33,770 bases of DNA from positions 1 through 33,770 of the forward strand of contig NZ_FMCH01000167.1 of NCBI RefSeq assembly GCF_900091855.1, in the 5' to 3' direction. This DNA comes from Streptomyces sp. DvalAA-14 (lineage in GTDB: Bacteria; Actinomycetota; Actinomycetes; Streptomycetales; Streptomycetaceae). Below the pieces are notes generated by a model. That model saw only the letters and a list, made by a program, of their open reading frames with translations, ran no database searches and was not told the origin of the DNA. Position numbers and translations under genes: made by a program. Shown one piece after another: positions 24,338 through 31,798 of this stretch. How positions within the stretch are numbered: position 1 is the stretch's first letter; each line of letters starts with the position of its first letter.

Positions 24338-24355
24338 TTTGAGCAGTTGCTCAAA
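24338..24355. promoter_or_regulatory. Perfect TetR-type palindrome upstream of membrane protein
   Basis: TTTGAGCA-GT-TGCTCAAA is a perfect 8-bp inverted repeat with a 2-base spacer in an otherwise GC-rich gap. TTGAGCA/TGCTCAA palindromes are, from family knowledge, typical targets of TetR repressors that control transporters. No TetR gene adjoins it here; the rest of 24356-24720 holds no supported gene. Confidence 0.65.
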
Positions 24356-24720
24356 TCGTATGCCCAACTCCCGCCCCCCGCAATGCGCATAACTCGGCGG
24401 TTACGAAGAGCGATCAGGTGTCGAGATCAGCGGTGTCGCGGCTGGCGTGTCAGCGTTGTGTCCGCACGTGCGGCCGGCTTTCGCGAGGTTGCGGACCGGT
24501 CCGGTGCGGCCGGTCCCGGCCGGCCGCCGCCGGGACGGCGAAGTCCGGGCTCTCGGCGATCTTGCGTGGCAGCAGCCGGTCCGCCGCGTCGGCCGGCGGA
24601 TGCGGAGCCGGCGGCCGAGCGCCAGAGCGACCGGCCGGAACAGCGGGCTTGATCCGCTTCGGCGGGGAGGCACCGGCCTCCGTTCGGCGCCGCCGCGCAG
24701 AGCTGTGCAGGCCCTTCGCT

Positions 24721-25539
24721 TCAGGCCGCCTGACCGGCCAGCCTGCGCAGGGTCCGCGCCGCGGGTGATCCGGGGTCCGCCGTGATCAGGACGACCTCCT
24801 GGTCGTCCTCGGGCACGAGAAGGACGTCGCAGTTCAGCCGCAGAGTGCCGGCTTCCGGATGGTCGATGACCTTGGTGCGGTGCCCGGGGTCATGGACCGG
24901 ACGCGCCTGCCAGATCTGGCTGAACTCCTCACTGCCGGCGTGCAGTTCGGCGAGCAGGGCGGCCAGTCGCCGGTCATGCGGGTAGCGGTCCGCGGCCCGG
25001 CGCAGCCGCGCCACCACGATGTGCCCGAACTCCTCCGCGCTGGAGCTCTCGTACATCCGGTCCCGGCCCAGGAAGCGCCGCCGGGCCAGATTCGTCACCC
25101 CGCCCGCTGCGGGGCCGGCGCCGAGCAGGGCCCGGGCCAGGGGGTTCCAGGCGACGACGTCGTAGGTCGCGTCGGTGACGATGGCACCGGTCTCCGGCAG
25201 CCGCTCCAGCATCCGGGCCACGTGCGGGCGCACCTGCCGCACGGCACTGACGCCGGGCGGCGCGCTCGAACCCGCCAGGCGGAACAGGTGGCTGCGCTCG
25301 GCCGGCGCGAGCCGCAGCGCCCCGGCCAGCGCGTCCAGGATCCGGGCCGACGGGCGCGGCCCCCGGCCCTGCTCCAGCCGTGCGTAGTAGTCGACCGACA
25401 TGTGGGCAAGCTCGGCGACCTCCTCGCGGCGCAGACCCGCTGTGCGGCGGGCGCTGCCGGTCGTGGTCAGGCCGATGTCCTGCGGACGCAGGGCTGCCCG
25501 GCGCTCCCGCAGGTAGCGGGCCATCTCCTGCCGCGCCAT
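24721..25539 (-). CDS. XRE-family regulator with MmyB-like ligand-binding domain
   Basis: 272 aa from ATG 25539 behind AAGGAG. N-terminal helix-turn-helix: RYLRERRAALRP, then GLRREEVAELAHMSVDYYAR and LEQGRGPRPSARILDALAGA. C-terminal PAS-like MmyB domain: TGAIVTDATYDVVAWNPLAR, RRFLGRDRMYESS, VVARLRRAADRYPHDRRLAA, EEFSQIWQARPV, and a closing VVLITADPGSPAARTLRRLA. All expected segments are present, unlike the broken relative at 12009-12911. Divergent from a short-chain dehydrogenase across a palindromic promoter, so it probably represses itself and that gene in response to a small ligand. Confidence 0.92.
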   Translation of the reverse strand: MARQEMARYLRERRAALRPQDIGLTTTGSARRTAGLRREEVAELAHMSVDYYARLEQGRGPRPSARILDALAGALRLAPAERSHLFRLAGSSAPPGVSAVRQVRPHVARMLERLPETGAIVTDATYDVVAWNPLARALLGAGPAAGGVTNLARRRFLGRDRMYESSSAEEFGHIVVARLRRAADRYPHDRRLAALLAELHAGSEEFSQIWQARPVHDPGHRTKVIDHPEAGTLRLNCDVLLVPEDDQEVVLITADPGSPAARTLRRLAGQAA

Positions 25540-25571
25540 GCCCGCTCCTTCCGCTGCTGCCTGGTACAGGT

Positions 25572-25601
25572 TGTCCCTGGTAGGGACACCCACGACCAGG
25601 G
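25572..25601. promoter_or_regulatory. Overlapping palindromes in the XRE/SDR promoter
   Basis: TGTCCCT-GGT-AGGGACA (25572-25588) is a perfect 7-bp inverted repeat. Overlapping it, CCCTGGT (25575-25581) pairs with ACCAGGG (25595-25601), 13 bases apart. They sit in the 75-base space between divergent starts, the expected operator of the XRE regulator. Confidence 0.65.
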
Positions 25602-25614
25602 AAGTGTGGTTTCC

Positions 25615-26331
25615 ATGAACGAACGTATTGCTCTGGTCACCGGTGCCAACAAAGGCATCGGAAAGGATATTGCCCGGCTGCTCGTCGCCGAGGGCTTCAC
25701 TGTGCACGTGGGCTCCCGTGACCCCGGGCGCGGGCAGCGGGCCGTCGAGGAGATCGGCGGCGGGGCCCGCCTGCTGCTCCTCGACGTGACCGATCCCGCC
25801 GGTATCGCACAGGCCGCGGCCCAGCTGGACCGCCTGGACGTGCTGGTCAACAACGCCGGGATCTCACCCTCACTCGCCTCGCCCGCCGACACCGGCGCCG
25901 AGGAGTGGTTGCGCACCTACGAGACGAACGTGTTCGGCGTGGCGGCGGTGACCAATGCCCTCCTGCCGGCCCTGCGCCGGAGCGCGCACCCGCGCATCGT
26001 CAACATCTCCAGCGGCACCGCCTCGCTGACCTGGAGCACCGGCCCCAACCCGCAATTCACCCCCGGAAGCGGCGGCGCCGCAGCGTACCGGTCGTCCAAG
26101 GCCGCGCTCAACGCGCTGACCGTCTTCTACGCCCAGACCCTGGCCGGAGAAGGCTTCAAGGTCAACGCGCTCGCTCCTGGCCTGCGGGCCACCGACCTCA
26201 ACGACCTCGCCGCGGCGTCCGGCGGCGATCCGGCCGAGGCCGCCCAAGGAGCCCTCCGCCTGGCCCTGCTCCCCGACGACGGCCCCACCGCCGGCTTCTT
26301 CTCGTGGGACGGAACCCCCGTGCCCTGGTGA
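25615..26331 (+). CDS. Short-chain dehydrogenase/reductase (SDR)
   Basis: 238-aa NAD(P)-dependent oxidoreductase. Rossmann fold with nucleotide motif TGANKGIG at residues 9-16, DVTDPAG for the adenine ring, VLVNNAGIS (NNAG), catalytic Ser in IVNISSGTAS, and the active-site pair YRSSK (YxxxK) in AAYRSSKAALNAL. The sequence ends TAGFFSWDGTPVPW, as in classical carbonyl-reductase-like SDRs. All catalytic residues are present. Start ATG 25615 with AGGGAAG about 10 bases upstream. Divergent from and probably controlled by the XRE regulator. Substrate unknown. Confidence 0.93.
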   Translation: MNERIALVTGANKGIGKDIARLLVAEGFTVHVGSRDPGRGQRAVEEIGGGARLLLLDVTDPAGIAQAAAQLDRLDVLVNNAGISPSLASPADTGAEEWLRTYETNVFGVAAVTNALLPALRRSAHPRIVNISSGTASLTWSTGPNPQFTPGSGGAAAYRSSKAALNALTVFYAQTLAGEGFKVNALAPGLRATDLNDLAAASGGDPAEAAQGALRLALLPDDGPTAGFFSWDGTPVPW

Positions 26332-26511
26332 GCGTGCCCGGTCAGGGGCGGCATCGGGGACAAGCGTCTTCGAGCGGCGGGTGAGCACTGCCCGGCGGAT
26401 CGGACGTCGGGCAGTGAGCGGGGAGGCGTTCCGGCGGCGGGCCGACGGCCGCAGCGCGGCGCCGGCCCGGGCCGGTCCGCTGGTAATGTCGGATCACGCT
26501 CGCAGACAGCC

Positions 26512-26541
26512 TGGGCCCGTGCCGGACGAGGCACGGGCCCA
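26512..26541 (+). promoter_or_regulatory. Leader hairpin upstream of DEAD-box gene
   Basis: TGGGCCCGTGCC (26512-26523) and GGCACGGGCCCA (26530-26541) form a perfect 12-bp stem with loop GGACGA. It lies 35 bases before the helicase start, after a TAATGT that may be the -10 box (26483). There is no T-run: it may be a structured 5' leader, or a GC-type terminator for the SDR gene. Confidence 0.55.
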
Positions 26542-26576
26542 GCTCCTTTCGGGCGCCCGACCCAGGAAGGACTCCC

Positions 26577-27995
26577 ATGACGGCGAAGCCGCCCGCCTCC
26601 GGCCGCTCCGGGCCCGGCAGGTCCGACCGGGCAACGGCCCTGCGGGGCGAGCTCTCGGTGCCGGGGACGGTCGTGCCCGGCCTCCCACCGGCCGGGTCCT
26701 TCGCCGAGCTGGAGCTGCCGGTCGAATTGACGGGGGTGCTGGCGGCGCTCGGGGTACGCGAGCCTTTCCCGATCCAGGCGGCCACCCTGCCGAGCGCGCT
26801 GGCCGGCCGGGACATCCTCGGCCGCGCGCGGACCGGCTCGGGCAAGACCCTCGCCTTCGGGCTCGCGCTGCTCGCACGCACCGCGGGCCGGCGCGCCGAG
26901 CCGAAGCGCCCTCTCGCGCTGGTCCTGGTGCCGACGAGGGAGCTCGCGCAGCAGGTGAGCCAGGCGCTCGCCCCCTACGCGGAGGCGCTGGGGCTCCGCT
27001 CGGCGACTGTGGTCGGCGGGCTGGCGATCGGCCGCCAGACGGCGGCGCTCCGGACGGGTGCGGAGGTCGTGGTGGCGACGCCGGGACGGCTGGCCGACCT
27101 CGTCGCCCGGCGGGACTGCCTGCTTGACCGGGTGCGGATCATGGTGCTGGACGAGGCGGACCAGATGTGCGACATGGGGTTCCTGCCGCAGGTCTCGGAG
27201 ATCCTGGACCGGATGCCCCCCGGCGGGCAGCGGATGCTGTTCTCCGCGACGCTCGACCGCAATGTCGATCAACTGGTCGGGCAGTATCTGAGTGAGCCGG
27301 TGTTCGCCTCGGTCGACCGGGTGGAGGGCTCGGTCACGACGATGGAGCACCACGTCCTGCACGTCCATCCCGCCGACAAGTACGCGACGGCCACCGAGAT
27401 CGCGGCCCGGGACGGGCGGGTGCTGATGTTTCTGGACACCAAGCACGGTGTGGACCAGTTCACCCGCCACCTGCGGGGCAGCGGCATACGGGCGGGAGCT
27501 CTGCACAGCGGGAAGTCGCAGCCGCAGCGCACGCACACGCTGGCCCAGTTCAAGGACGGCGAGATCACGGTGCTGGTGGCCACCAATGTCGCCGCCCGTG
27601 GCATCCATGTCGAGCACCTGGATCTCGTTGTCAACGTGGATCCGCCCGCCGATCCCAAGGACTACCTCCACCGCGGCGGGCGCACCGCGCGGGCCGGGGA
27701 GTCCGGCAGGGTGGTGACGCTGGTCACGCCCGGCCAGCGCCGGGATGTGAACCGGATGATGTCGGACGCCGGGATCCGGCCCGCGGTGACCCAGGTTCAC
27801 TCCGGTGAGGAGAAGCTGACCGGCATCACCGGCGCGAAGCGCCCGCCGGTGCAGAACGGGGCGAAGGGCGGCAACGCGGCGTTCCGGGGCCTCGGTTCCC
27901 GCGCGGGCCGCCCGCCGAAGGAGTCCCGCAAGGCCGCGGAGGCGCGCAAAATGGCGGAGGCCCGTGAGGCCGCCCGAGTGCGCAAGGCCCACTGA
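26577..27995 (+). CDS. DEAD-box RNA helicase
   Basis: 472-aa ATP-dependent RNA helicase from ATG 26577 behind AGGAAGGA. All motifs are present: Q motif FPIQAATLPSALAGRDI, Walker A ARTGSGKT (84-91), PTRELAQQ (119-126), ATPGRL (167-172), DEAD in VLDEADQM (192-195), FSATLD (222-227), VLVATNVAARGIHVEHLD and HRGGRTARAG (motif VI, HRxGRTxRxG). A basic, Ala/Arg-rich C-terminal tail (KAAEARKMAEAREAARVRKA) should bind RNA non-specifically. Such proteins remodel rRNA or mRNA, often in the cold. The gene is monocistronic with a structured leader, which would suit temperature- or helicase-dependent autoregulation; the latter is inference. Confidence 0.95.
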   Translation: MTAKPPASGRSGPGRSDRATALRGELSVPGTVVPGLPPAGSFAELELPVELTGVLAALGVREPFPIQAATLPSALAGRDILGRARTGSGKTLAFGLALLARTAGRRAEPKRPLALVLVPTRELAQQVSQALAPYAEALGLRSATVVGGLAIGRQTAALRTGAEVVVATPGRLADLVARRDCLLDRVRIMVLDEADQMCDMGFLPQVSEILDRMPPGGQRMLFSATLDRNVDQLVGQYLSEPVFASVDRVEGSVTTMEHHVLHVHPADKYATATEIAARDGRVLMFLDTKHGVDQFTRHLRGSGIRAGALHSGKSQPQRTHTLAQFKDGEITVLVATNVAARGIHVEHLDLVVNVDPPADPKDYLHRGGRTARAGESGRVVTLVTPGQRRDVNRMMSDAGIRPAVTQVHSGEEKLTGITGAKRPPVQNGAKGGNAAFRGLGSRAGRPPKESRKAAEARKMAEAREAARVRKAH

Positions 27996-28070
27996 CGGGC
28001 GGAACGGCCCGGCGCGGTCGGGAGCTACAAGCAGGCAGGCACTGCCTCGCATCGAGGAGAAGGTCAGGGA

Positions 28071-28415
28071 TTGCCGGTGGCGAGCAGGGTCCATCAACCG
28101 CAGGAAAACGCCGAGTTCGAGTTCATCCTGGCCAGGGCGGACGTCCCGGTGCTCGCGTACTTCCACGGGGTGTGGCCCAAGGCAGCGGCAGCCTGCCAGG
28201 AGATGGATCCCCTGGTGCGTGAGGTGGCCGACACCTACCGGGGCCGACTGATCGTCGTACGTGCCGACATCGCAAGGTGCCCCGGCCCCGTGCGCCAGTA
28301 CGGCGTCACGGGTGCGCCCTCCTTCGTGCTGATCCATCGGGGCGAGGCGACGGCGGCCGAGAGCGGTTCGATGTCCAGGACCGCGCTCGGGGAGTTCCTG
28401 GACACCCACCTGTGA
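28071..28415 (+). CDS. Thioredoxin-fold protein lacking the CxxC motif
   Basis: 114 aa from TTG 28071 with GGAGAAGG at ideal spacing; GTG 28077 is an alternative. Thioredoxin fold order: FEFILARADVPVLAYFHGVW, then the active-site position where WCGPC is expected but W-P-K-A-A-A-A-C is found, DPLVREVADTYRGRLIVVRA, DIARCPGPVRQYGV, and the cis-proline loop GAPSFVLI. Neither cysteine of CxxC is kept in place, so disulfide exchange is unlikely. It may be a chaperone- or binding-type thioredoxin. It lies 75 bases downstream of the DEAD-box gene on the same strand and may be cotranscribed. Confidence 0.8.
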   Translation: MPVASRVHQPQENAEFEFILARADVPVLAYFHGVWPKAAAACQEMDPLVREVADTYRGRLIVVRADIARCPGPVRQYGVTGAPSFVLIHRGEATAAESGSMSRTALGEFLDTHL

Positions 28416-28605
28416 GCAGGCCGCACGACGGCGGGCAAGGTGCGGCCCGCGGCGCCCGGTCGGATGCGGCCGGACCTGGACCGCGACAACCGCACACCGG
28501 CCAGGTCGGTGGGGTGGCGGTGCGACCGGCCGGCATCGCCCCTCCGCACGACACACACCGCACTCCACCGTGATGCGTCGTGGCAGCGGAGCAGATCGGC
28601 GAGTG

Positions 28606-28932
28606 TTACTTCCCGCCCGCGCCGGGCTCCATGTGGGCGGACTCCGGACGGATGTCCGCGCCGGTGCGCGATTCCCGGACCAGGCCGTCGCAGAAGGCGG
28701 CGACGTCGTTGCCGATCAGGTCCAGGACTCCGCTGCCGGCGGCCGCGCCCTCCTCGAAGAAATCGACGATCCCTGCGAGCAGGTGCCCGTCGAGCGCGTC
28801 GACCGGTCCGACCTTGAAGAGGTATCGCTGAATCTCCTTGTAGACGATCCGGTAGTCCGGCGGCAGCGCCTGGACCCGGGCCATGTGTGCCCGCCACTGC
28901 TTCTTGCCACGGATGATGTCCCGGACGCCCAC
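28606..28932 (-). CDS. DUF1048 family protein (second copy)
   Basis: 108 aa from GTG 28932 behind GGGGG. DUF1048 pattern: a short basic N-terminus VRDIIRGKKQWRAHMARVQA, LPPDYRIVYKEIQRYLFKVG, ILDGVL-like GHLLAGIVDFFEEGAAAGSG, and VLDLIGNDVAAFCDGLVRE. An all-helical protein of unknown function, regularly encoded beside PadR regulators. The start is one base past the upstream stop (TGACGTG), so it is the third gene of a tight PadR-DUF1048-DUF1048 operon. The acidic tail ESAHMEPGAGGK is variable. Confidence 0.88.
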   Translation of the reverse strand: MGVRDIIRGKKQWRAHMARVQALPPDYRIVYKEIQRYLFKVGPVDALDGHLLAGIVDFFEEGAAAGSGVLDLIGNDVAAFCDGLVRESRTGADIRPESAHMEPGAGGK

Positions 28933-28933
28933 G

Positions 28934-29290
28934 TCAATCCCCCTGCCGGGCAAGCTTCTTGGCGATGTTCCTGTTCAACTGCTCCCGCCACCGGTCGCGG
29001 TAGCTCCGCGTCCCTTCCCCGGCGGTCAGCTCCGCGCAGAAGGCGTCGATGTCGCCGCCGAGCACCTCGCGGATGCTTCGCCCATCCGCCGTCGATTCTT
29101 CGAACAGCCCCAGAACGCCGTCAAGGATCGGCACCAGGTTGCGACCGGTGAAGCCGGAGCAGGGCAAGACCCGGACCTTGATCTGTTCCCACGCCGCCCG
29201 GTAGTCGGCCGGCAATGCCCCGGCCCGGGCTTCCAACGACTTCCATTCCCGGGTGAGGTCGCTGCCCGTGATGGCTTCCCAGAAGTTCAT
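28934..29290 (-). CDS. DUF1048 family protein (first copy)
   Basis: 118 aa from ATG 29290, overlapping the PadR stop as ATGA. MNFWEAITGSDLTREWKSLE, then LPADYRAAWEQIKVRVLPCS, LVPILDGVLGLFEESTADGR, and VLGGDIDAFCAELTAGEGTR. Paralogue of the next gene: both keep LPxDYR, a central acidic helix and the DxxAFCxxL motif. Helical and soluble; function unknown. Translational coupling to PadR implies coordinated control of the three genes. Confidence 0.88.
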   Translation of the reverse strand: MNFWEAITGSDLTREWKSLEARAGALPADYRAAWEQIKVRVLPCSGFTGRNLVPILDGVLGLFEESTADGRSIREVLGGDIDAFCAELTAGEGTRSYRDRWREQLNRNIAKKLARQGD

Positions 29291-29613
29291 CGCCCGCCCT
29301 CCTTGAGCTTGTCGATGCGCGATGAGAGGTACTCCCATTTCGCCCAGAACGTCGCGAGTTCTTCGCGCCCCGTGTCGTTGAGGACGAAGAACTTGCGCGG
29401 TGGACCCAGTCCGGACGGGCGTTTCGTCACCTGGACGAGCCCGTTCCTCTCCAGTCGCAGCAAGATGGTGTAGATCGTCCCCTCCACGACGTCGTCGAAG
29501 CCGAGTTCGTTCAGCCGCCGCGTGATGGCGTATCCGTACGTCTCCTCGCTGCCGATGATGTGCAGCACGCAGCCCTCGAGCGTGCCCTTCAGCATCTCCG
29601 TCAGATCGTCCAT
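29287..29613 (-). CDS. PadR-family transcriptional regulator
   Basis: 108 aa from ATG 29613 behind AGAGGA. Winged helix of the PadR family: MLKGTLEGCVLHIIGSEETY, GYAITRRLNELGFDDVVEGT, IYTILLRLERNGLVQVTKRP, GPPRKFFVLNDTGREELATF. The C-terminal helix (WAKWEYLSSRIDKLKEGG) serves dimerisation. First gene of an operon with two DUF1048 genes, overlapping the first by four bases. A 13-bp palindrome lies about 40 bases upstream. PadR proteins normally repress their own operon and release DNA on ligand binding. Confidence 0.93.
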   Translation of the reverse strand: MDDLTEMLKGTLEGCVLHIIGSEETYGYAITRRLNELGFDDVVEGTIYTILLRLERNGLVQVTKRPSGLGPPRKFFVLNDTGREELATFWAKWEYLSSRIDKLKEGGR

Positions 29614-29642
29614 CGCGGGTCCTCTTCGGTCGTCCCGGTCCG

Positions 29643-29666
29643 GTACTGCGTAGTACCAAGTACTGC
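29643..29666. promoter_or_regulatory. PadR operator candidate
   Basis: AGTAC-CAA-GTACT (29652-29664) is a perfect palindrome, and GTACTGC occurs as a direct repeat at 29643-29649 and 29660-29666. It lies 30-55 bases upstream of the PadR start, in promoter position. AT-rich TAC-type palindromes fit PadR targets; binding is inferred. Confidence 0.6.
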
Positions 29667-29857
29667 TACACGGTATCACCGAGTAGTGGACCGTGCCCAG
29701 CGTGGCCGAGCCCCGCGTCCTCGCCTGTCGGCGTCGCGCCGGGACTCCGCCGGCCGGAAAAACGGTCGTGGGACGACCGGAACCGCCGGAGCGACCCGGA
29801 CGTGGTTCTCTTCGGTCCGCCGGCGAAGGAGGCGGACCGACGGGCACGGGGGGACGC

Positions 29858-30412
29858 ATGAGACGCACTGCTTTCACAACGACCGTTGCTGCACTTACTA
29901 CTGCCGGGATCCTGCTGGCCCTGTCGGCCTGCTCGTCCCGTCCGGACGACAGCAACGACGACGGCCACGACCACGTCACGCTGATGCGGCAGACCACGCA
30001 CGGGGTGCGGTGGCAACTGGACGCATGGGAAAGCGGTCAGGGCCTGTGCCTGGCGGTCGACGGACCCGGAGGACCCGACGACACGCTGGGGTCCAAGGGA
30101 AGCGGCGCCTGCACGTTCAGCGCCCCCACGAAGAAGAACCCGGACAACAGCTTCTGGTTCGCCGGCACCGTACCGGGCTCTCCCGAAGGAACGACCGGCA
30201 TCGCCTACGGGCCGGTGCCACCGCAAACGGCCCGCGTCGAAGTCGCGACGCACCTGACCGTCCCCGCCGTCCCCCTGCCCGCCGGACACCACCTGCCCCG
30301 CGCCCGCGTCTGGTGGTCGATCGACACCCCCGGCGCCTCCACCGGCCAACTCCTGCCGAACCCGCGGCCGATCACCTCGTCCGGCCGCCCCCTGCCCCTG
30401 CAGGCGTACTGA
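29858..30412 (+). CDS. Putative lipoprotein
   Basis: 184 aa from ATG 29858 behind a G-rich site. Signal peptide FTTTVAALTTAGILLA with lipobox LSAC, then an Asp-rich hinge (RPDDSNDDGHDH). The exported domain has VRWQLDAWESGQGLCLAVDG, FWFAGTVPGSPEGTTGIAYG and TARVEVATHL, a beta-rich pattern. Cysteines are few. No known family recognised. The gene is monocistronic between the divergent PadR operon and the C45-type gene. Confidence 0.75.
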   Translation: MRRTAFTTTVAALTTAGILLALSACSSRPDDSNDDGHDHVTLMRQTTHGVRWQLDAWESGQGLCLAVDGPGGPDDTLGSKGSGACTFSAPTKKNPDNSFWFAGTVPGSPEGTTGIAYGPVPPQTARVEVATHLTVPAVPLPAGHHLPRARVWWSIDTPGASTGQLLPNPRPITSSGRPLPLQAY

Positions 30413-30525
30413 GTCCGCGCCGCTGGGCGAACCGGCGCACTGACGGAAGCATGATCTGGTGAATTCCCGGCGAAATCAGTACCGTTGCCGCCGTCTCATC
30501 GGACATGCGCGAGGAGGCGGCCGAC

Positions 30526-31470
30526 GTGAGCCAGCAGCAGATGACCTTCCGGGCCGTCGACGTCGGTGACGGCGGCGACGGGCGCTGGGCCGCGCATACG
30601 CAGGCTCTCTGGCCGGTGGTGCGGGGCTGGATGACCGAGGAGAGCCGCACCCCGGAGGGCGCGGACCGCGCGCGGACGCTGTTCGAGGCGCATCTGCCGG
30701 AGCTGGCCCCGGTGCTCGACCGACTGGCCGGCCAGCTGGACCGCCCCGGAGGCGAGACCTTCCTCACCCACGCGGCCTTGCGGCCGTTCTTCTCCGGCTG
30801 CACACAGATCGGCGGCAACGGCACCCTGTTGCGCAATTACGACTTCAGCCCCGGCGAGTGCGAGGGCACCATCGCCTCGTCGCGGTTCCTCCGCCCCGTG
30901 ATCGGGATGCAGGAAGGAGGCTGGGGCCTGCTGGACGGGATGAACGATGCCGGGCTCGCGGTCTCCCTCACCTTCGGCGGACGGTTCGTCCAGGGGCCCG
31001 GCTTCGCCATTCCGCTCGTGCTGCGCTACCTGCTGGAGACCTGCACGACTGTCGAGCAGGCCATCGGCAAACTGCGATCGATACCGATCGGCATCGCGCA
31101 GAACGTCACACTCGTCGATCCCGACCGGGCAGCGACCGTGCTCGTCGGACCGGATATCCCCCTGACCGAGGCACCGGACGCCTGCGCCGCCAACCACCAG
31201 CACCTGCCGGTGCCAGATGAGCAGGAGCGGTTCACCCGGACCCAGGAGCGGCTGGCGGCCGTGCGCGCCGCGGGCGCGGACGTGGCGGCGATGCTGAAGC
31301 CGCCGCTCTATCAGTTGGCCTATGACGAAGGGCTCGGCACGGTCTACACGGCCGACTACCGGCCGTCCGAAGGCCGGGTCACCTACTACTGGCCCGCCGA
31401 GACATGGGAGCAGTCCTTCACCGCCTTCGCCCCGGGATCGCGGACCATGACCCTCGGCCGAGGCGCCTGA
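30526..31470 (+). CDS. C45-family peptidase / acyl-CoA:isopenicillin-N-acyltransferase-like N-terminal hydrolase
   Basis: 314 aa from GTG 30526 with AGGAGG about 8 bases upstream (in-frame ATG 30505 is less well placed). The core is FFSGCTQIGGNGTLLRNYDF, where Cys92 would become the N-terminal nucleophile after self-cleavage before it, as in C45/Ntn hydrolases; RNYDF is the classical strand. It continues with GGWGLLDGMNDAGLAVSLTF, IPLVLRYLLETCTTVEQAI and ALCAANHQHLP-like ACAANHQHLPVP, a conserved Asn/His stretch. No signal peptide, so it acts in the cytoplasm. It probably hydrolyses or transfers an amide-bound acyl group; the substrate is unknown. Confidence 0.85.
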   Translation: MSQQQMTFRAVDVGDGGDGRWAAHTQALWPVVRGWMTEESRTPEGADRARTLFEAHLPELAPVLDRLAGQLDRPGGETFLTHAALRPFFSGCTQIGGNGTLLRNYDFSPGECEGTIASSRFLRPVIGMQEGGWGLLDGMNDAGLAVSLTFGGRFVQGPGFAIPLVLRYLLETCTTVEQAIGKLRSIPIGIAQNVTLVDPDRAATVLVGPDIPLTEAPDACAANHQHLPVPDEQERFTRTQERLAAVRAAGADVAAMLKPPLYQLAYDEGLGTVYTADYRPSEGRVTYYWPAETWEQSFTAFAPGSRTMTLGRGA

Positions 31471-31798
31471 GACGCTTCTCCCGGCCGCGGATCCGAGTCA
31501 CCGGTCACCAACTCCCCGGTAGGAGCGGCAGTCACCAAGCACTCCCCCGATGCCTGGGAACAGTGGGCGGGGACGGGTGGGAAACAGATGCCCCGGGGTT
31601 GCCGGGGAAGGGGTTGTGCGCGGGTTCGGCCGGGGGCCGGCCGCATTTCGGCGGCTGTTCGGCGGACCCGGGCCGACGGCGTCCGGGCAGCCGCTCAGCG
31701 AGCCGCTCATACCCTCGCCCGACTGGCTCTGACCTGCAGGTTTCCTGGGATTCGCCTAGGCTGGGCAGCACTGCCGGACCCGGTCGGAGGGGGATGTC
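31471..31798. other. Intergenic region upstream of the GyrB-like gene
   Basis: No gene supported. GGCCGG-GGG-CCGGCC near 31640 is a GC hairpin that could end the upstream transcript. Just before the start, TAGGCT (31756) could be a -10 box and CGGAGGGGG a strong ribosome site. Confidence 0.45.

Noticed and set aside
21240-24392. A 1050-residue open frame on the plus strand
   Set aside because: It crosses the I36-like and lipoprotein genes in another frame and overlaps the HEAT-like and membrane protein genes on the other strand. Composition is Arg/Pro-rich with no motif; a GC artefact.
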